Assembly: GCA_018969185.1 (NCBI GenBank) | Contig: JAGWYT010000006.1 | Coordinates: forward strand, 1-57,736 | Length of the DNA: 57,736 nucleotides | Direction: 5' to 3' | Source of the DNA: Rickettsiales bacterium | GTDB taxonomy: Bacteria; Pseudomonadota; Alphaproteobacteria; Rickettsiales; UBA1997 | In this document: in pieces, positions 35,854 through 44,963 of the stretch | Layout of the letters: every line of letters begins with the position of its first letter | How positions within the stretch are numbered: the stretch's first letter is position 1 | Notes under the pieces: generated by a model | Seen by the model: only the letters and a program-made list of their open reading frames with translations | What the model was told of the DNA's origin: nothing | Database searches by the model: none | Program-made: the position numbers and the translations under genes

Positions 35854-35932
35854 GCTTAGAATTTGTTTACAAATTCTAAGCGAAAGATCTCTTCCAACCT
35901 CCCGAGATCCTTCGCTGCGCTCAGGATGACAG
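35843..35932. repeat. TGTCATCTTGAGC hairpin repeat
   Basis: The outer arms TGTCATCTTGAGC and CTCAGGATGACA pair. Inner hairpins are TTAGAATTTG/CAAATTCTAA, and a block with GATCCTTCGCTGCGC, a motif widespread in Rickettsiales intergenic DNA. It lies between convergent genes. Confidence 0.8.
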
Positions 35933-35950
35933 TGTATTGGTGGTAAAAAA

Positions 35951-37321
35951 TCAACGACCAATATCATCAGTTGTTTTATAGGAAGATTTTAAATCAGTTT
36001 TCTCAACTCTTTTAGTCCAAGAAACATCAACATCCTCAGCCTCTTTGGCTTTTTTATTTTTAAGGATTATGGTTTCAATAAAATTGGGTTTTGATTTTTC
36101 TTCAATCACTCTATCAATAGATTCAAAGCTTGGAAAATCATCAATAATTTTTTTGCTATTAATTACACCTTTTTCATCAAGATAACTACCCTCGATAAAT
36201 TTATTCATTTTGCCTTTTAGGTGAGAACTCTTAGGCAAGATAAGGTTTGCGGTTAGGCAATCATGCTGTTGCATGAAGATTTTAGTTTCAACTTCGCTAT
36301 CTTGAAATTTAGTTTCTTTTCTTGCTAAGAAATCATTAAAATCGCAAGGTGTTTCAACTCGCATCATGCTGCTATTAGTGTCAAATCCACCGCGATGATT
36401 TATAGTCAAATTCCCTTTTTCATTTGGAACTAAACAAACTCCTAGAGAGTAGCCACCACCACCTTCATTCTCAAAGCAATTATGATAAGAATTGCGATAT
36501 ATTTCTGCTGCTTTTCTTGTTTGCTCGGTAAAAGAATTATCTTGTCCAGTGATTAATTTTGATAATTCTAATGAATATTTTTCCATATCATTAATTGATG
36601 AACATAATCCAGCAGCAGAAGTTGGCATTTGTCCTAAGGGATGAATTTGATCAGCTCTTGCAATAAGGCGTTTTTCAATTGTTCTTTCACCCATTTTATG
36701 TCCTGGTAAAAATACGGCTTTTCCAACTTTATCTTGTGCGTTTTCTGATTCAGTAAGTGGTTTGGTATGTTCTAAATCAAGCTTATCAATAATTCTAGTT
36801 TGCAATTCTTCTCTGTAGCTTCCTGTATCAGAAGTAAGGTTAATTATTTCTTCTGCCAAGGCATAACCATTATTAGAATAGCTATATTCTCCTTTGTTCA
36901 AAGGTTTTGTGCCGCCACTTAACTTATCGTTAAAAAATTCCAATGCTGTTTTATCTTTATATGATTGAAATTCAGTTTCATGATCATCAGCAATTCCAGC
37001 CGTGTGATTTAAAACCTCACAAAGTTTAACATTAGAAAAGCCAGATTTCTCAAGCATTTCACGATATTTTGTAATTTTTTCTAATCTTTCTGGATAAGTA
37101 TTTTGTGCCTTTTCTAATATTTCATCTAAAGTTGCATTAATACCATTATCACCAAATTTTCCATCAATTGCCATTAATGTGCAAACTGTGCCACAAAAGC
37201 TTTTAGAGACACTCATGATTGGAAATTCTTCATCACCTCTAGTTGAGCTTTCTATGTCATCAGAAAAATTACTAACTCGGTCAATAATTGCTAAATTATA
37301 TGGATATTTAGGAATTGGCAT
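35951..37321 (-). CDS. Serine hydrolase of the beta-lactamase superfamily, paralogue 2
   Basis: 456 residues from MPIPKYPYN. A longer frame exists to 37423 but would overlap the divergent dehydratase gene and its RBS. Motifs are SVSK at 37-40, YSN at 148-150 and HRGG in the third box. It lacks a signal peptide. The C-terminal tail is charged, with KKAKEAED resembling KEAED in paralogue 1 at 22738-24228. The two probably share ancestry. Substrate unknown. Confidence 0.75.
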   Translation of the reverse strand: MPIPKYPYNLAIIDRVSNFSDDIESSTRGDEEFPIMSVSKSFCGTVCTLMAIDGKFGDNGINATLDEILEKAQNTYPERLEKITKYREMLEKSGFSNVKLCEVLNHTAGIADDHETEFQSYKDKTALEFFNDKLSGGTKPLNKGEYSYSNNGYALAEEIINLTSDTGSYREELQTRIIDKLDLEHTKPLTESENAQDKVGKAVFLPGHKMGERTIEKRLIARADQIHPLGQMPTSAAGLCSSINDMEKYSLELSKLITGQDNSFTEQTRKAAEIYRNSYHNCFENEGGGGYSLGVCLVPNEKGNLTINHRGGFDTNSSMMRVETPCDFNDFLARKETKFQDSEVETKIFMQQHDCLTANLILPKSSHLKGKMNKFIEGSYLDEKGVINSKKIIDDFPSFESIDRVIEEKSKPNFIETIILKNKKAKEAEDVDVSWTKRVEKTDLKSSYKTTDDIGR

Positions 37322-37364
37322 ATAGATAATTAATTGGTTAACAATTTTATAATTGAGGAGTATA

Positions 37365-38183
37365 ATGGAACCTTTCATCATAGAACTGAAACAATTACTA
37401 ATGCGAGAGTCAAATTCACACAAGGGTGATTTTGGTCATGTGTTAATAATTGGTGGTGATTATGGCATGGGTGGGGCGGTGATTATGGCAGCTGAAGCTG
37501 CTTATAGAGTTGGTGCGGGCAAGGTTACATTATTAACCAGAAAAGAAAATTTTGCGCCACTTTTAGCAAGGTTACCTAACGCTATGACTGTGGCGGATGA
37601 AACTCTAACAGAAGATGTTTTGGCAAATAAAAGTGTAATTGTTATTGGTTGTGGTCTTGGTAAATCAAAGTGGGCGCGTGATTTGCTAAAAATAGTTTTG
37701 TCTTCTAACTTACCTAAAGTTATTGATGCTGATGCTTTAAATATAATAAGTGAGAGTAAAAAAATCCCTAATTTAAAAAATGCTATAATTACACCTCATA
37801 TTAGTGAAGCTTCTCGCTTGCTTAAAATATCAACTGCTGAAATTGAAAAAGATCGTGAGATAGCAGTAAAAAAACTTCATGAAAAATATGGTGCGGTTGC
37901 GGTTTTAAAGGGCAGTGGAACTTTGGTTTTTGGAAAAGAACGTGGAATCTATAGATGCCAATATGGTAACTCAGGTATGGCAACTGCTGGTATGGGTGAT
38001 GTTTTATCAGGAATTATTGGTGGACTTATGGCGCAGCATTTAGACAATATTCACTCAGCAACATATGGTGTGAATATTCATGCTTTTGCTGGAGATTTAG
38101 CAGCAAAGAAACAAGGTGAAGTTGGTATGATGCCACAAGATTTGTTTATATATATTCCTCAGGTAATTAATAATAAATTCTAA
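37365..38183 (+). CDS. ADP-dependent NAD(P)H-hydrate dehydratase
   Basis: 272 residues from ATG at 37365, chosen because GAGGAG lies at 37355-37360; the TTG at 37353 is less likely. It contains GHVLIIGGDYGMGGAVIMAAEAA and the GNSGMATAGMGDVLSGIIGG nucleotide-binding loop of the YjeF C-terminal/CARKD family, which repairs hydrated NAD(P)H. The epimerase domain often fused at the N-terminus in Nnr is missing. The stop overlaps the next start (TAATG). Confidence 0.9.
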   Translation: MEPFIIELKQLLMRESNSHKGDFGHVLIIGGDYGMGGAVIMAAEAAYRVGAGKVTLLTRKENFAPLLARLPNAMTVADETLTEDVLANKSVIVIGCGLGKSKWARDLLKIVLSSNLPKVIDADALNIISESKKIPNLKNAIITPHISEASRLLKISTAEIEKDREIAVKKLHEKYGAVAVLKGSGTLVFGKERGIYRCQYGNSGMATAGMGDVLSGIIGGLMAQHLDNIHSATYGVNIHAFAGDLAAKKQGEVGMMPQDLFIYIPQVINNKF

Positions 38184-39538
38184 TGCGCATAACATTTCTT
38201 GGAGCGGCAGAGACAGTAACTGGATCAAAATATTTATTAGAATATGGAGATAAAAAAATCTTGATTGATTGCGGTTTGTTTCAGGGGCATAAGGAAATGC
38301 GCAATCGCAATTGGGAAAATTTTTTCATTAAGCCCGAGACAATTGATGCAGTGATCTTAACCCACGCCCACATTGATCACAGCGGTTATGTACCACTTCT
38401 TGTAAGAAATGGTTTTCGTGGAAAAATATTTTGTTCAAAAGCAACTTTTGATTTATGTAGTATATTGCTGCCAGATAGTGGATTTTTGCAGGAAGAAGAT
38501 GCAAGTAGAGCAAATCGCTATGGTTATACCAAACATAAACCTGCCTTACCACTCTACACAGAGCAGGAAGCACGTGATTCTTTAAATTCTTTTTACACAG
38601 TTAATTTCAATCAAACCTATCAAATTGATAATGATATTAAATTTGTTCTAACTCCTGCTGGGCACATTTTGGGTGCAGCTTTTGTTAATATTACTTGTGG
38701 TAATAGAAATGTGGTTTTCTCAGGTGATTTGGGGCGTAAAGATGATCCAATTGTTAAAGCTCCATCATTCATTGCTAAGGCTGATTATTTGTTGATTGAA
38801 TCAACTTACGGTAATCGTCTACATAAAAAAACTGATATAGCGACAGAATTAAAAGACTTGATAAATGAAACGGCGACAAAAGGTGGAACTATTGTAATTC
38901 CTGCTTTTGCGGTTGGTCGTGCGCAAAATATTTTATTTTATCTTCATCAATTAAAGCAGCAAAAATTAATTCCGGATCTGCCAGTTTTTCTTGATAGTCC
39001 TATGGCAATTGATGCTTCAGAGATTATGAATAAATATTCAAGCGAACATCGTTTGGATAAAAAATTATGTCATGAAATTTGCTCGGTTGCTTCTTATGTG
39101 CGAACTTCAGAAGAATCGAAGAAAATAAATCAGATAAAAGTGCCAATGATTATTATTTCAGCAAGCGGTATGGCTGAAGGTGGCAGAATATTACATCATT
39201 TAAAAAATTATATTTCGGATCATAAAAATATTATTATATTTACGGGGTTCCAAGTTCCCGGAACAAGAGGCGAGAAAATTGTTCGAGGAGATAAAACAGT
39301 TAAGATTCATGGTGTTGAATGTGAAATAAATGCCAAGATTGTGAATTTAGGAAATAGCTCTGCTCATGCTGATTATGAAGAAGTTTTAGATTGGCTTAGC
39401 CATTTTGAATATCCACCGCGCAAAGTTTTTGTAACTCATGGAAGCCCAGAAACAGCCGGTTCTCTCAAAGAAAAAATTGAAAGGCAATTTGGTTGGAATG
39501 TGATAATACCAAAGCATTTGCAGTCTGAGAAGTTGTAG
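38183..39538 (+). CDS. Beta-CASP metallo-beta-lactamase-fold RNA nuclease
   Basis: A 451-residue CPSF73-like protein. It shows the zinc motif THAHIDHSG near 54-62, GHILGAAF, FSGDLGR, the beta-CASP insert (VIPAFAVGRAQNILFYL, SPMAID) and the C-terminal GTRGEKI, LGNSSAHADY and THGSPETAGSLKEKIE boxes. Likely an RNA endo- or exonuclease in the cytoplasm. Coupled to the dehydratase gene upstream. Confidence 0.9.
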   Translation: MRITFLGAAETVTGSKYLLEYGDKKILIDCGLFQGHKEMRNRNWENFFIKPETIDAVILTHAHIDHSGYVPLLVRNGFRGKIFCSKATFDLCSILLPDSGFLQEEDASRANRYGYTKHKPALPLYTEQEARDSLNSFYTVNFNQTYQIDNDIKFVLTPAGHILGAAFVNITCGNRNVVFSGDLGRKDDPIVKAPSFIAKADYLLIESTYGNRLHKKTDIATELKDLINETATKGGTIVIPAFAVGRAQNILFYLHQLKQQKLIPDLPVFLDSPMAIDASEIMNKYSSEHRLDKKLCHEICSVASYVRTSEESKKINQIKVPMIIISASGMAEGGRILHHLKNYISDHKNIIIFTGFQVPGTRGEKIVRGDKTVKIHGVECEINAKIVNLGNSSAHADYEEVLDWLSHFEYPPRKVFVTHGSPETAGSLKEKIERQFGWNVIIPKHLQSEKL

Positions 39539-39572
39539 GGTTTTGTACATATCACAAATTATATTTTGTGCT

Positions 39573-39646
39573 GGACTTGGTCTTTTGACCAAGTCCACAT
39601 GTTTTCTATGCATGAAAATTAGGACGGGGTCAAGAGACCCGGTCCT
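39573..39646. repeat. Twin hairpins, second pair of the GTCTCCTGA family
   Basis: GGACTTGG/CCAAGTCC enclose TCTTTTGA (39573-39596). AGGACGGGGTC pairs imperfectly with GACCCGGTCCT (39621-39646). They lie between convergent genes and could terminate both. Confidence 0.75.
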
Positions 39647-39669
39647 GCTTAGAAGAAATTTTAGGATTA

Positions 39670-40191
39670 TTAGATAATAAAGGCAGGATTATACCACCCC
39701 ATCATTATATCACTTTCTAGCTTGCCATCATTATTTAAAATCCTTCTTTTGCAATGACCTTCAATTTCAAAACCAAGATCTTGGTATAGTTTGAGTCCTC
39801 GGTTATTTGATTGCCTAACCATCAATTCAATGCGCGCTATTTCAGGGTGTTGCACTTCCACTCTGGTTAGAAGATAAGCAAATATTTTTCGCCCAATTCC
39901 TTGCCCTTGAAAGTTTGGATGAACTGCTATTGTGAGGTTGCTTAAAGTATGTTTAAAACATTCTGCCTCATGCTTAAAACAATGAATCTCCGCAATTAAT
40001 CTGTGTGGATTCGCAGTATCTTCAGCAACAAAAATCAAACCTGATTTAAGTGATTTTTCTACAAAATCTTTAACATTTTCTTCATTGATTTCATGAGGCT
40101 TGCGAGCGATTCCGTTTGCTGTTTTAGCGGTTTCTTTATGGAGAATTAGAATTTGTTCTAAATCTGAAATTTCTGCTTTGCGTATTTTCAT
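39670..40191 (-). CDS. GNAT-family N-acetyltransferase
   Basis: 173 residues from MKIRKAEISDLEQI. The upstream in-frame extension to 40230 enters a repeat and is unlikely to be used. The acetyl-CoA-binding motif A is VHPNFQGQGIGRKIFAYLL, followed by RIELMVRQSNNRGLKLYQDLGFEIEG. The substrate cannot be told. Confidence 0.88.
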   Translation of the reverse strand: MKIRKAEISDLEQILILHKETAKTANGIARKPHEINEENVKDFVEKSLKSGLIFVAEDTANPHRLIAEIHCFKHEAECFKHTLSNLTIAVHPNFQGQGIGRKIFAYLLTRVEVQHPEIARIELMVRQSNNRGLKLYQDLGFEIEGHCKRRILNNDGKLESDIMMGWYNPAFII

Positions 40192-40223
40192 AAATTGGTG
40201 TTTGGTTAAATATTGTTTGTTAA

Positions 40224-40314
40224 GTGTCATCCTGAACGAAGTGAAGGATCTTGTGCGTTACCTGAGATCCTTCGCCAACAGCCACTAAAAGTGGCTGTAG
40301 CCTCAGGATGACAC
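40224..40314. repeat. GTGTCATCCTGA repeat with CAGCCACT hairpin
   Basis: Outer arms GTGTCATCCTGA and TCAGGATGACAC enclose GATCCTTCGCC and an inner hairpin CAGCCACTAAAAGTGGCTG. The same inner hairpin recurs at 42521-42542. Confidence 0.85.
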
Positions 40315-40325
40315 TAAATGAATAA

Positions 40326-41840
40326 TTAAATTTTTCTGCGATAAGATATGGCCTCAAGTAAATGATATTGATGAATTTTTTCACTTTCTTCCATATCAGC
40401 AATAGTTCTTGCAACCCTTAAAATTCTGGTAACTCCTCGCATTGAAGTTGCCATTTTTTCTACAGATTTTTGTAATATTTTTTTACATTGTTCATCAAGT
40501 TCAGAAAATTTTTCTAAAGTTTTACCATCAATTCTTGAATTTAATTTTGGTAAATTTCTCATATTATCTTCTTTCTCATATCTTGCTCTTTGAATATTGC
40601 GAGTCTTTAGAACCCTTGCTGCAACTGTCTTCGAACTCTCTGTACTTTTTGTCATGTTAAATGAAAAAATATCAACTTGAGGAACGTTAATTGAAATATC
40701 AATGCGGTCAAGAAGTGGGCCAGAAATTTTATTTTTATATTCATCACCACAAGTTGGGGCCTTTTTACATTCTCTTTCTCCATCGCCAAGATAGCCACAG
40801 CGACAAGGGTTCATGGCAGATACTAATTGGAAATTTGCAGGATAAGTGATGTGAGAATTAACTCTTGCGATGCTGACATTGCCAGTTTCAAGAGGTTGTC
40901 GCAGCGAATCAAGAACAATGCGCGGAAATTCAGCAAGCTCATCCAAAAATAAAACTCCATTATGTGACAAGGAAATTTCTCCCGGTTTTGCTTTAGTGCC
41001 ACCACCAATCATTGCAGGCATTGAACAAGAATGATGTGGCGCGCGATAAGGTCTATGAGTAATTAATTTGCCATCAACTAGTTGCCCGTTAACGCTGTGA
41101 ATCATATTTATTGCCAAAATTTCTTCAAGATCGGGAGCTGGTAAAATTCCCGCAAGTCTTGAAGCAAGCATTGATTTTCCAGTTCCTGGAGGGCCTACTA
41201 GTAAAATATTATGTCCTCCAGCAGCGGCAATTTCTAAAGCGCGTCTGGCGCTTTCTTGGCCTTTTATATCAGATAAATCAGGATAAACGGGTTGTTCAAA
41301 AATCTTTTTATTTTCTGGTCTTGGTAAAAATTGTGTTCCTTTAAAATGATTAATTAGCGAAATGAGATTTGGTGCGGCAAGTATTTCAAGACCTCCCGCC
41401 CACGAGGCTTCTTTACCATTTCCTATAGGGCAAATTATTCCACAATCTTTTTGATTAGCACCAATTGAAGCAGAAATAACGCCAGTAATTGAATTAATTG
41501 AACCATCTAATGATAATTCTCCAAGTGCAAAAAAATTATTAAGTGATCGTTGTTCTAAAATTCCCATTTCAACTAAAATGCCAAGTGCAATGGGTAAGTC
41601 AAAATGCCCACCTTCTTTTTGTAAATCAGCGGGGGCAAGATTAACGGTGATTTTTTTGTAAGGCCAAGCAAGACCAGTTGATAAAATAGCAGCACGAACT
41701 CTCTCTTTAGATTCTCCAACAGATTTGTCAGGTAAGCCAACGATTGTAAAATTTGACATTCCGTCAGAAATTTTAACTTGCACGGCAACCTCTACAACGT
41801 CAATACCAAGAAAAGTAAAAGTTTTTATTGTTGCGACCAT
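40326..41840 (-). CDS. comM: ComM/YifB-type Mg-chelatase-like AAA ATPase
   Basis: A 504-residue protein with the ChlI-like N-terminal domain (VDVEVQV-like VVEVAVQVKISDGMSNFTIVGLPD), Walker A GPPGTGKSM, Walker B GVLFLDELAEF, SAMNPCRCGY and the C-terminal region CKKILQKSVEKMATSMRGVTRILRVARTIADM. ComM drives branch migration during natural transformation in other proteobacteria. Its presence together with a pilin-like gene is compatible with DNA uptake, but other competence genes are not seen here. Confidence 0.93.
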   Translation of the reverse strand: MVATIKTFTFLGIDVVEVAVQVKISDGMSNFTIVGLPDKSVGESKERVRAAILSTGLAWPYKKITVNLAPADLQKEGGHFDLPIALGILVEMGILEQRSLNNFFALGELSLDGSINSITGVISASIGANQKDCGIICPIGNGKEASWAGGLEILAAPNLISLINHFKGTQFLPRPENKKIFEQPVYPDLSDIKGQESARRALEIAAAGGHNILLVGPPGTGKSMLASRLAGILPAPDLEEILAINMIHSVNGQLVDGKLITHRPYRAPHHSCSMPAMIGGGTKAKPGEISLSHNGVLFLDELAEFPRIVLDSLRQPLETGNVSIARVNSHITYPANFQLVSAMNPCRCGYLGDGERECKKAPTCGDEYKNKISGPLLDRIDISINVPQVDIFSFNMTKSTESSKTVAARVLKTRNIQRARYEKEDNMRNLPKLNSRIDGKTLEKFSELDEQCKKILQKSVEKMATSMRGVTRILRVARTIADMEESEKIHQYHLLEAISYRRKI

Positions 41841-41864
41841 TAATTTTATAAGTGGTTTAGATTG

Positions 41865-42165
41865 TTACCCGAATAATACTTAAGAAACCTATTAAAATCT
41901 GCTATAGTAAAGCTTTCTTGAATTTCTTTTTAAACAAAAAAACTTGAACTTATGCAATTAAGTGACAAATGACGCAGCAGCGAAGCTGCGAGTAATTTGC
42001 AACTCACGCAATTTATAAAATAAAAAAATTGTGAGTAGTTTTTTTGGAGAAAAAAATTCAAGAAAGCTGCATCTAGAGATAAGGTTTTTATAGGCTTTCT
42101 TATTTGATTTGCTATATATTTTACTTCAAAACATATTTTCATTTCTTAAGCATTATTCGGGTTAT
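41865..42165. mobile_element. MITE-like element with 20-bp terminal inverted repeats
   Basis: TTACCCGAATAATACTTAAG at 41865-41884 is the near-exact complement of the right end (CTTAAGCATTATTCGGGTTA, 42146-42165). TTA flanks both ends and may be a target duplication. Inside, AGCTTTCTTGAATTT (41911-41925) pairs with AAATTCAAGAAAGCT, and two smaller hairpins (CAGCGAAGCTG; CTCACGCAATTT/AAATTGTGAG) are nested. No ORF of note. It occupies the first half of the 728-base gene-free gap 41841-42568. The second half holds a terminator-like hairpin, an ATTTTACTTT inverted repeat near 42224-42256 and one more repeat. Confidence 0.65.
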
Positions 42166-42168
42166 ATT

Positions 42169-42198
42169 ACAGGCTGTGGTGAAGCCTGTAGGTTTTTT
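42169..42198 (+). terminator. Intrinsic terminator-like hairpin
   Basis: ACAGGCT (42169-42175) pairs with AGCCTGT (42183-42189) and is followed by TTTTTT. No plus-strand gene precedes it, so it may end an unannotated transcript crossing the palindromic element. Confidence 0.55.
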
Positions 42199-42485
42199 AT
42201 GGTGTTGGTTTTTTGTGATGTAGCATTTTACTTTCCTATGGCACAAAAAGTAAAATACGAAGAAGATTCTTAATTTTGAAAAAAATATTACAACTAACCT
42301 AGGGTTGAACAGAGAAGAAAAATTGCTACCTACGGTAGTATTATAAAAATAATTTATATAGCATCAAGCCTTGTTATATAAGGCTATATAAGAAAAATGC
42401 TTTTATAAGCAAAAATCAAAAATGATATGCAAAAAGTGGGTAAAATTTGAATTGGTGTTTTTTGGGATTTTGAGGTGCTTTTAAA

Positions 42486-42560
42486 ATGTCATCTTGAGCA
42501 TTACTTTAGATAACTCTTTAACAGCCACTAATAAGTGGCTGTATTAACTCAGGATGACAA
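42486..42560. repeat. TGTCATCTTGAGC repeat with CAGCCACT hairpin, metE terminator
   Basis: Outer arms TGTCATCTTGAG and CTCAGGATGACA enclose ACAGCCACTAATAAGTGGCT..., a strong hairpin at 42521-42542 just after the metE stop codon. Confidence 0.8.
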
Positions 42561-42568
42561 AAAAGCTT

Positions 42569-44854
42569 TTAAAGAGTTGCTCTCAAAGCTTTTGTTGCAT
42601 CAACCATTTGCTTTAATGCTAATTTGGTTTCTGGCCAATCACGTGTTTTCAAACCGCAATCAGGGTTAACCCAAATTTGTTCAAATTTTAGAACGTTTAA
42701 AGCTTTGTTAAGTAGGTTTTCCATTTCATTTTGTCCTGGAACGCGAGGAGAGTGAATATCGTAAACGCCAGGTCCAATTTCATTTGGATATTTGAAGTTA
42801 ATAAATGCATTTAGTAATTCCATATTTGAACGTGAAGTTTCAATTGAAATTACGTCTGCATCCATATCAGCAATAGCGTGAATGATATCGTTAAATTCAG
42901 AATAGCACATGTGAGTGTGAATTTGAGTTCTGTCTTCAACGCCAGAAGCACTGATTCTGAAAGCTTCAACTGCCCATTTCAAATATTCATCCCATTTAGA
43001 TTTTCTAATTGGCAAGCCTTCTCTAAGAGCAGCTTCATCAATTTGAATGATTTTAATTCCAGCTTTTTCTAAATCACAAACTTCATCACGAATTGCAAAA
43101 GCAATTTGTAAAGCCGTGTTTTTTCTAGTTTGATCATCGCGCACAAAAGACCATTGCAAAATAGTGATTGGGCCAGTCAACATGCCTTTCATAATTTTTT
43201 TAGTTAGGCTTTGTGAATATTTAGCCCATTCCACAGTCATTAGTTTTTCACGAGATACATCACCAAAAATTACTGGAGGTTTTACACAGCGTGAACCGTA
43301 GCTTTGCACCCAACCATTTTTAGTGAAGAAAAATCCGTTTAGTTGTTCACCAAAATATTCAACCATGTCGTTTCTTTCAAACTCACCGTGAACTAAAACG
43401 TCAAGATCAATTTCTTCTTGGAATTTGATACAACGCGCAGTTTCTTCTTTGATGAATTTATCATAATCAGCAGCTGAAATTTTTCCTGCTTTAAATTCAG
43501 CACGAACTCTTCTAACTTCTTTAGTTTGAGGGAAAGAGCCAATTGTTGTTGTTGGTAAAATTGGTAAGTGAATGTGATTAGTTTGAATCTCTTTTCTTTT
43601 CGCGTAAGGGCTTTTGCGATTCATTAAAGAATCATTAATTTCAGCAACTCTTTTTTGAACTTTAGGATTATTGATTCTTGTTGAAGTTTTTCTGTTGCTA
43701 ATAGCATTTTTATTAGCAGCAATTTTTGCGCTAACTGACTCTTCTTCACCATTTGCAGCTTTAGCAATGATTGCAATTTCGTCAAGTTTTTGAGTGGCAA
43801 AAGAAAGCCATGATTTTAATTCATCATCAAGATTAGTTTCTGAATTTAAATCAACTGGAACGTGTAGTAATTGGCATGAAGGCGCAATAATAACGCGATC
43901 AGCTCCAAGCTTAGCAACTGCTTGCTGCCCGATGTTAATTGAATTTTCAAGATTATTGATCCAGATATTCCTGCCATCAACTAAACCTAAAGATAAAGAT
44001 TGGTTTGGTTTAACGAAATTTAATGTTTGTGTAAGTTGTTCAGGAGCGCGCACCAAATCAACGTGAACTGAATCAGTTCCAAGGCTGAAAGCAAGTTCTG
44101 TATTGTCAGCAAGAGTGTCAAAATAAGTTGCTAAATGCAATTTGATATCACCAGCAAATTTTCTAATTTTTGCATAGGCTGCAATGTAAGCTTTTACGCT
44201 ATCTGGTGATAAATCAGTGATCAAATGAGGTTCATCAATTTGAATTTCTTTAACACCAATTTCTTTTAATTTAGCGAAAACTTCTTGATAAACTTCAAGA
44301 AGATTATCAAGCAAATCAAATCTGTTGAATTCAGTTGTAGTTTTGCCAAGAAGCAGGAAGCTAACTGGTCCAATGATTGTTGGTCTGGTTTCGATCCCAA
44401 GATTTTTCGCTTCTAAATAATCATTGAAAATTTTAGTACAAGAAAGTTTGAATTTTTGATCTTTTTTAAATTCAGCAACGATGTAATGGTAGTTAGTGTC
44501 AAACCATTTAGTCATTTCCATTGCAGTTACGTCAATGCCATTTTTTTGTGCACCGCGAGCCATTGCGAAGAATAAGTCAGTATCAACATTGCCACCTTCA
44601 AATTTAAAGCGATCAGGAACAGCACCAAAAAGTGCGATTGAATCAAGAATTTGATCATAAAATGAAAAGTCATTTGATGGGATAAAATGGATGCCAGCAG
44701 CTTTTTGACTTTGCCAGTTTTTAGTTTTTATTTCTGATGCGACTTTTTTTAGTTCATCTATTGAAATTGCTCCTTTCCAATAGCTTTCGATGGCTTTTTT
44801 AAGTTCACGATTAGCACCAATTCTTGGGAAACCCAAAGTTGCAGTTTTAAGCAT
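42569..44854 (-). CDS. metE: Cobalamin-independent methionine synthase
   Basis: A 761-residue enzyme that transfers a methyl group from 5-methyl-tetrahydropteroyl-triglutamate to homocysteine. The N-terminal barrel begins ATLGFPRIGANRELKKA. The C-terminal catalytic barrel has LPTTTIGSFPQTKEVR, the zinc ligands His and Cys in HTHMCYSEF, the ETSRSNME Glu and the last Cys in NPDCGLKTR. Length and motifs are complete. No S-adenosylmethionine riboswitch is seen in the 109 bases upstream. Confidence 0.96.
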   Translation of the reverse strand: MLKTATLGFPRIGANRELKKAIESYWKGAISIDELKKVASEIKTKNWQSQKAAGIHFIPSNDFSFYDQILDSIALFGAVPDRFKFEGGNVDTDLFFAMARGAQKNGIDVTAMEMTKWFDTNYHYIVAEFKKDQKFKLSCTKIFNDYLEAKNLGIETRPTIIGPVSFLLLGKTTTEFNRFDLLDNLLEVYQEVFAKLKEIGVKEIQIDEPHLITDLSPDSVKAYIAAYAKIRKFAGDIKLHLATYFDTLADNTELAFSLGTDSVHVDLVRAPEQLTQTLNFVKPNQSLSLGLVDGRNIWINNLENSINIGQQAVAKLGADRVIIAPSCQLLHVPVDLNSETNLDDELKSWLSFATQKLDEIAIIAKAANGEEESVSAKIAANKNAISNRKTSTRINNPKVQKRVAEINDSLMNRKSPYAKRKEIQTNHIHLPILPTTTIGSFPQTKEVRRVRAEFKAGKISAADYDKFIKEETARCIKFQEEIDLDVLVHGEFERNDMVEYFGEQLNGFFFTKNGWVQSYGSRCVKPPVIFGDVSREKLMTVEWAKYSQSLTKKIMKGMLTGPITILQWSFVRDDQTRKNTALQIAFAIRDEVCDLEKAGIKIIQIDEAALREGLPIRKSKWDEYLKWAVEAFRISASGVEDRTQIHTHMCYSEFNDIIHAIADMDADVISIETSRSNMELLNAFINFKYPNEIGPGVYDIHSPRVPGQNEMENLLNKALNVLKFEQIWVNPDCGLKTRDWPETKLALKQMVDATKALRATL

Positions 44855-44963
44855 AGTAATTGTTAAGTTTTAAAAATTAATGCAAGGCTTTGCAAAAAGT
44901 AAATTAGACACTGTTAGATAACAGTTTCTTGACGAGGCTTCGTGTTAACTGGTTTTGTTGGTT

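Noticed and set aside
44855-44963. Methionine-responsive riboswitch upstream of metE
   Set aside because: Only a short CTGTTATCTAACAG hairpin is present; no SAM riboswitch core could be recognised.
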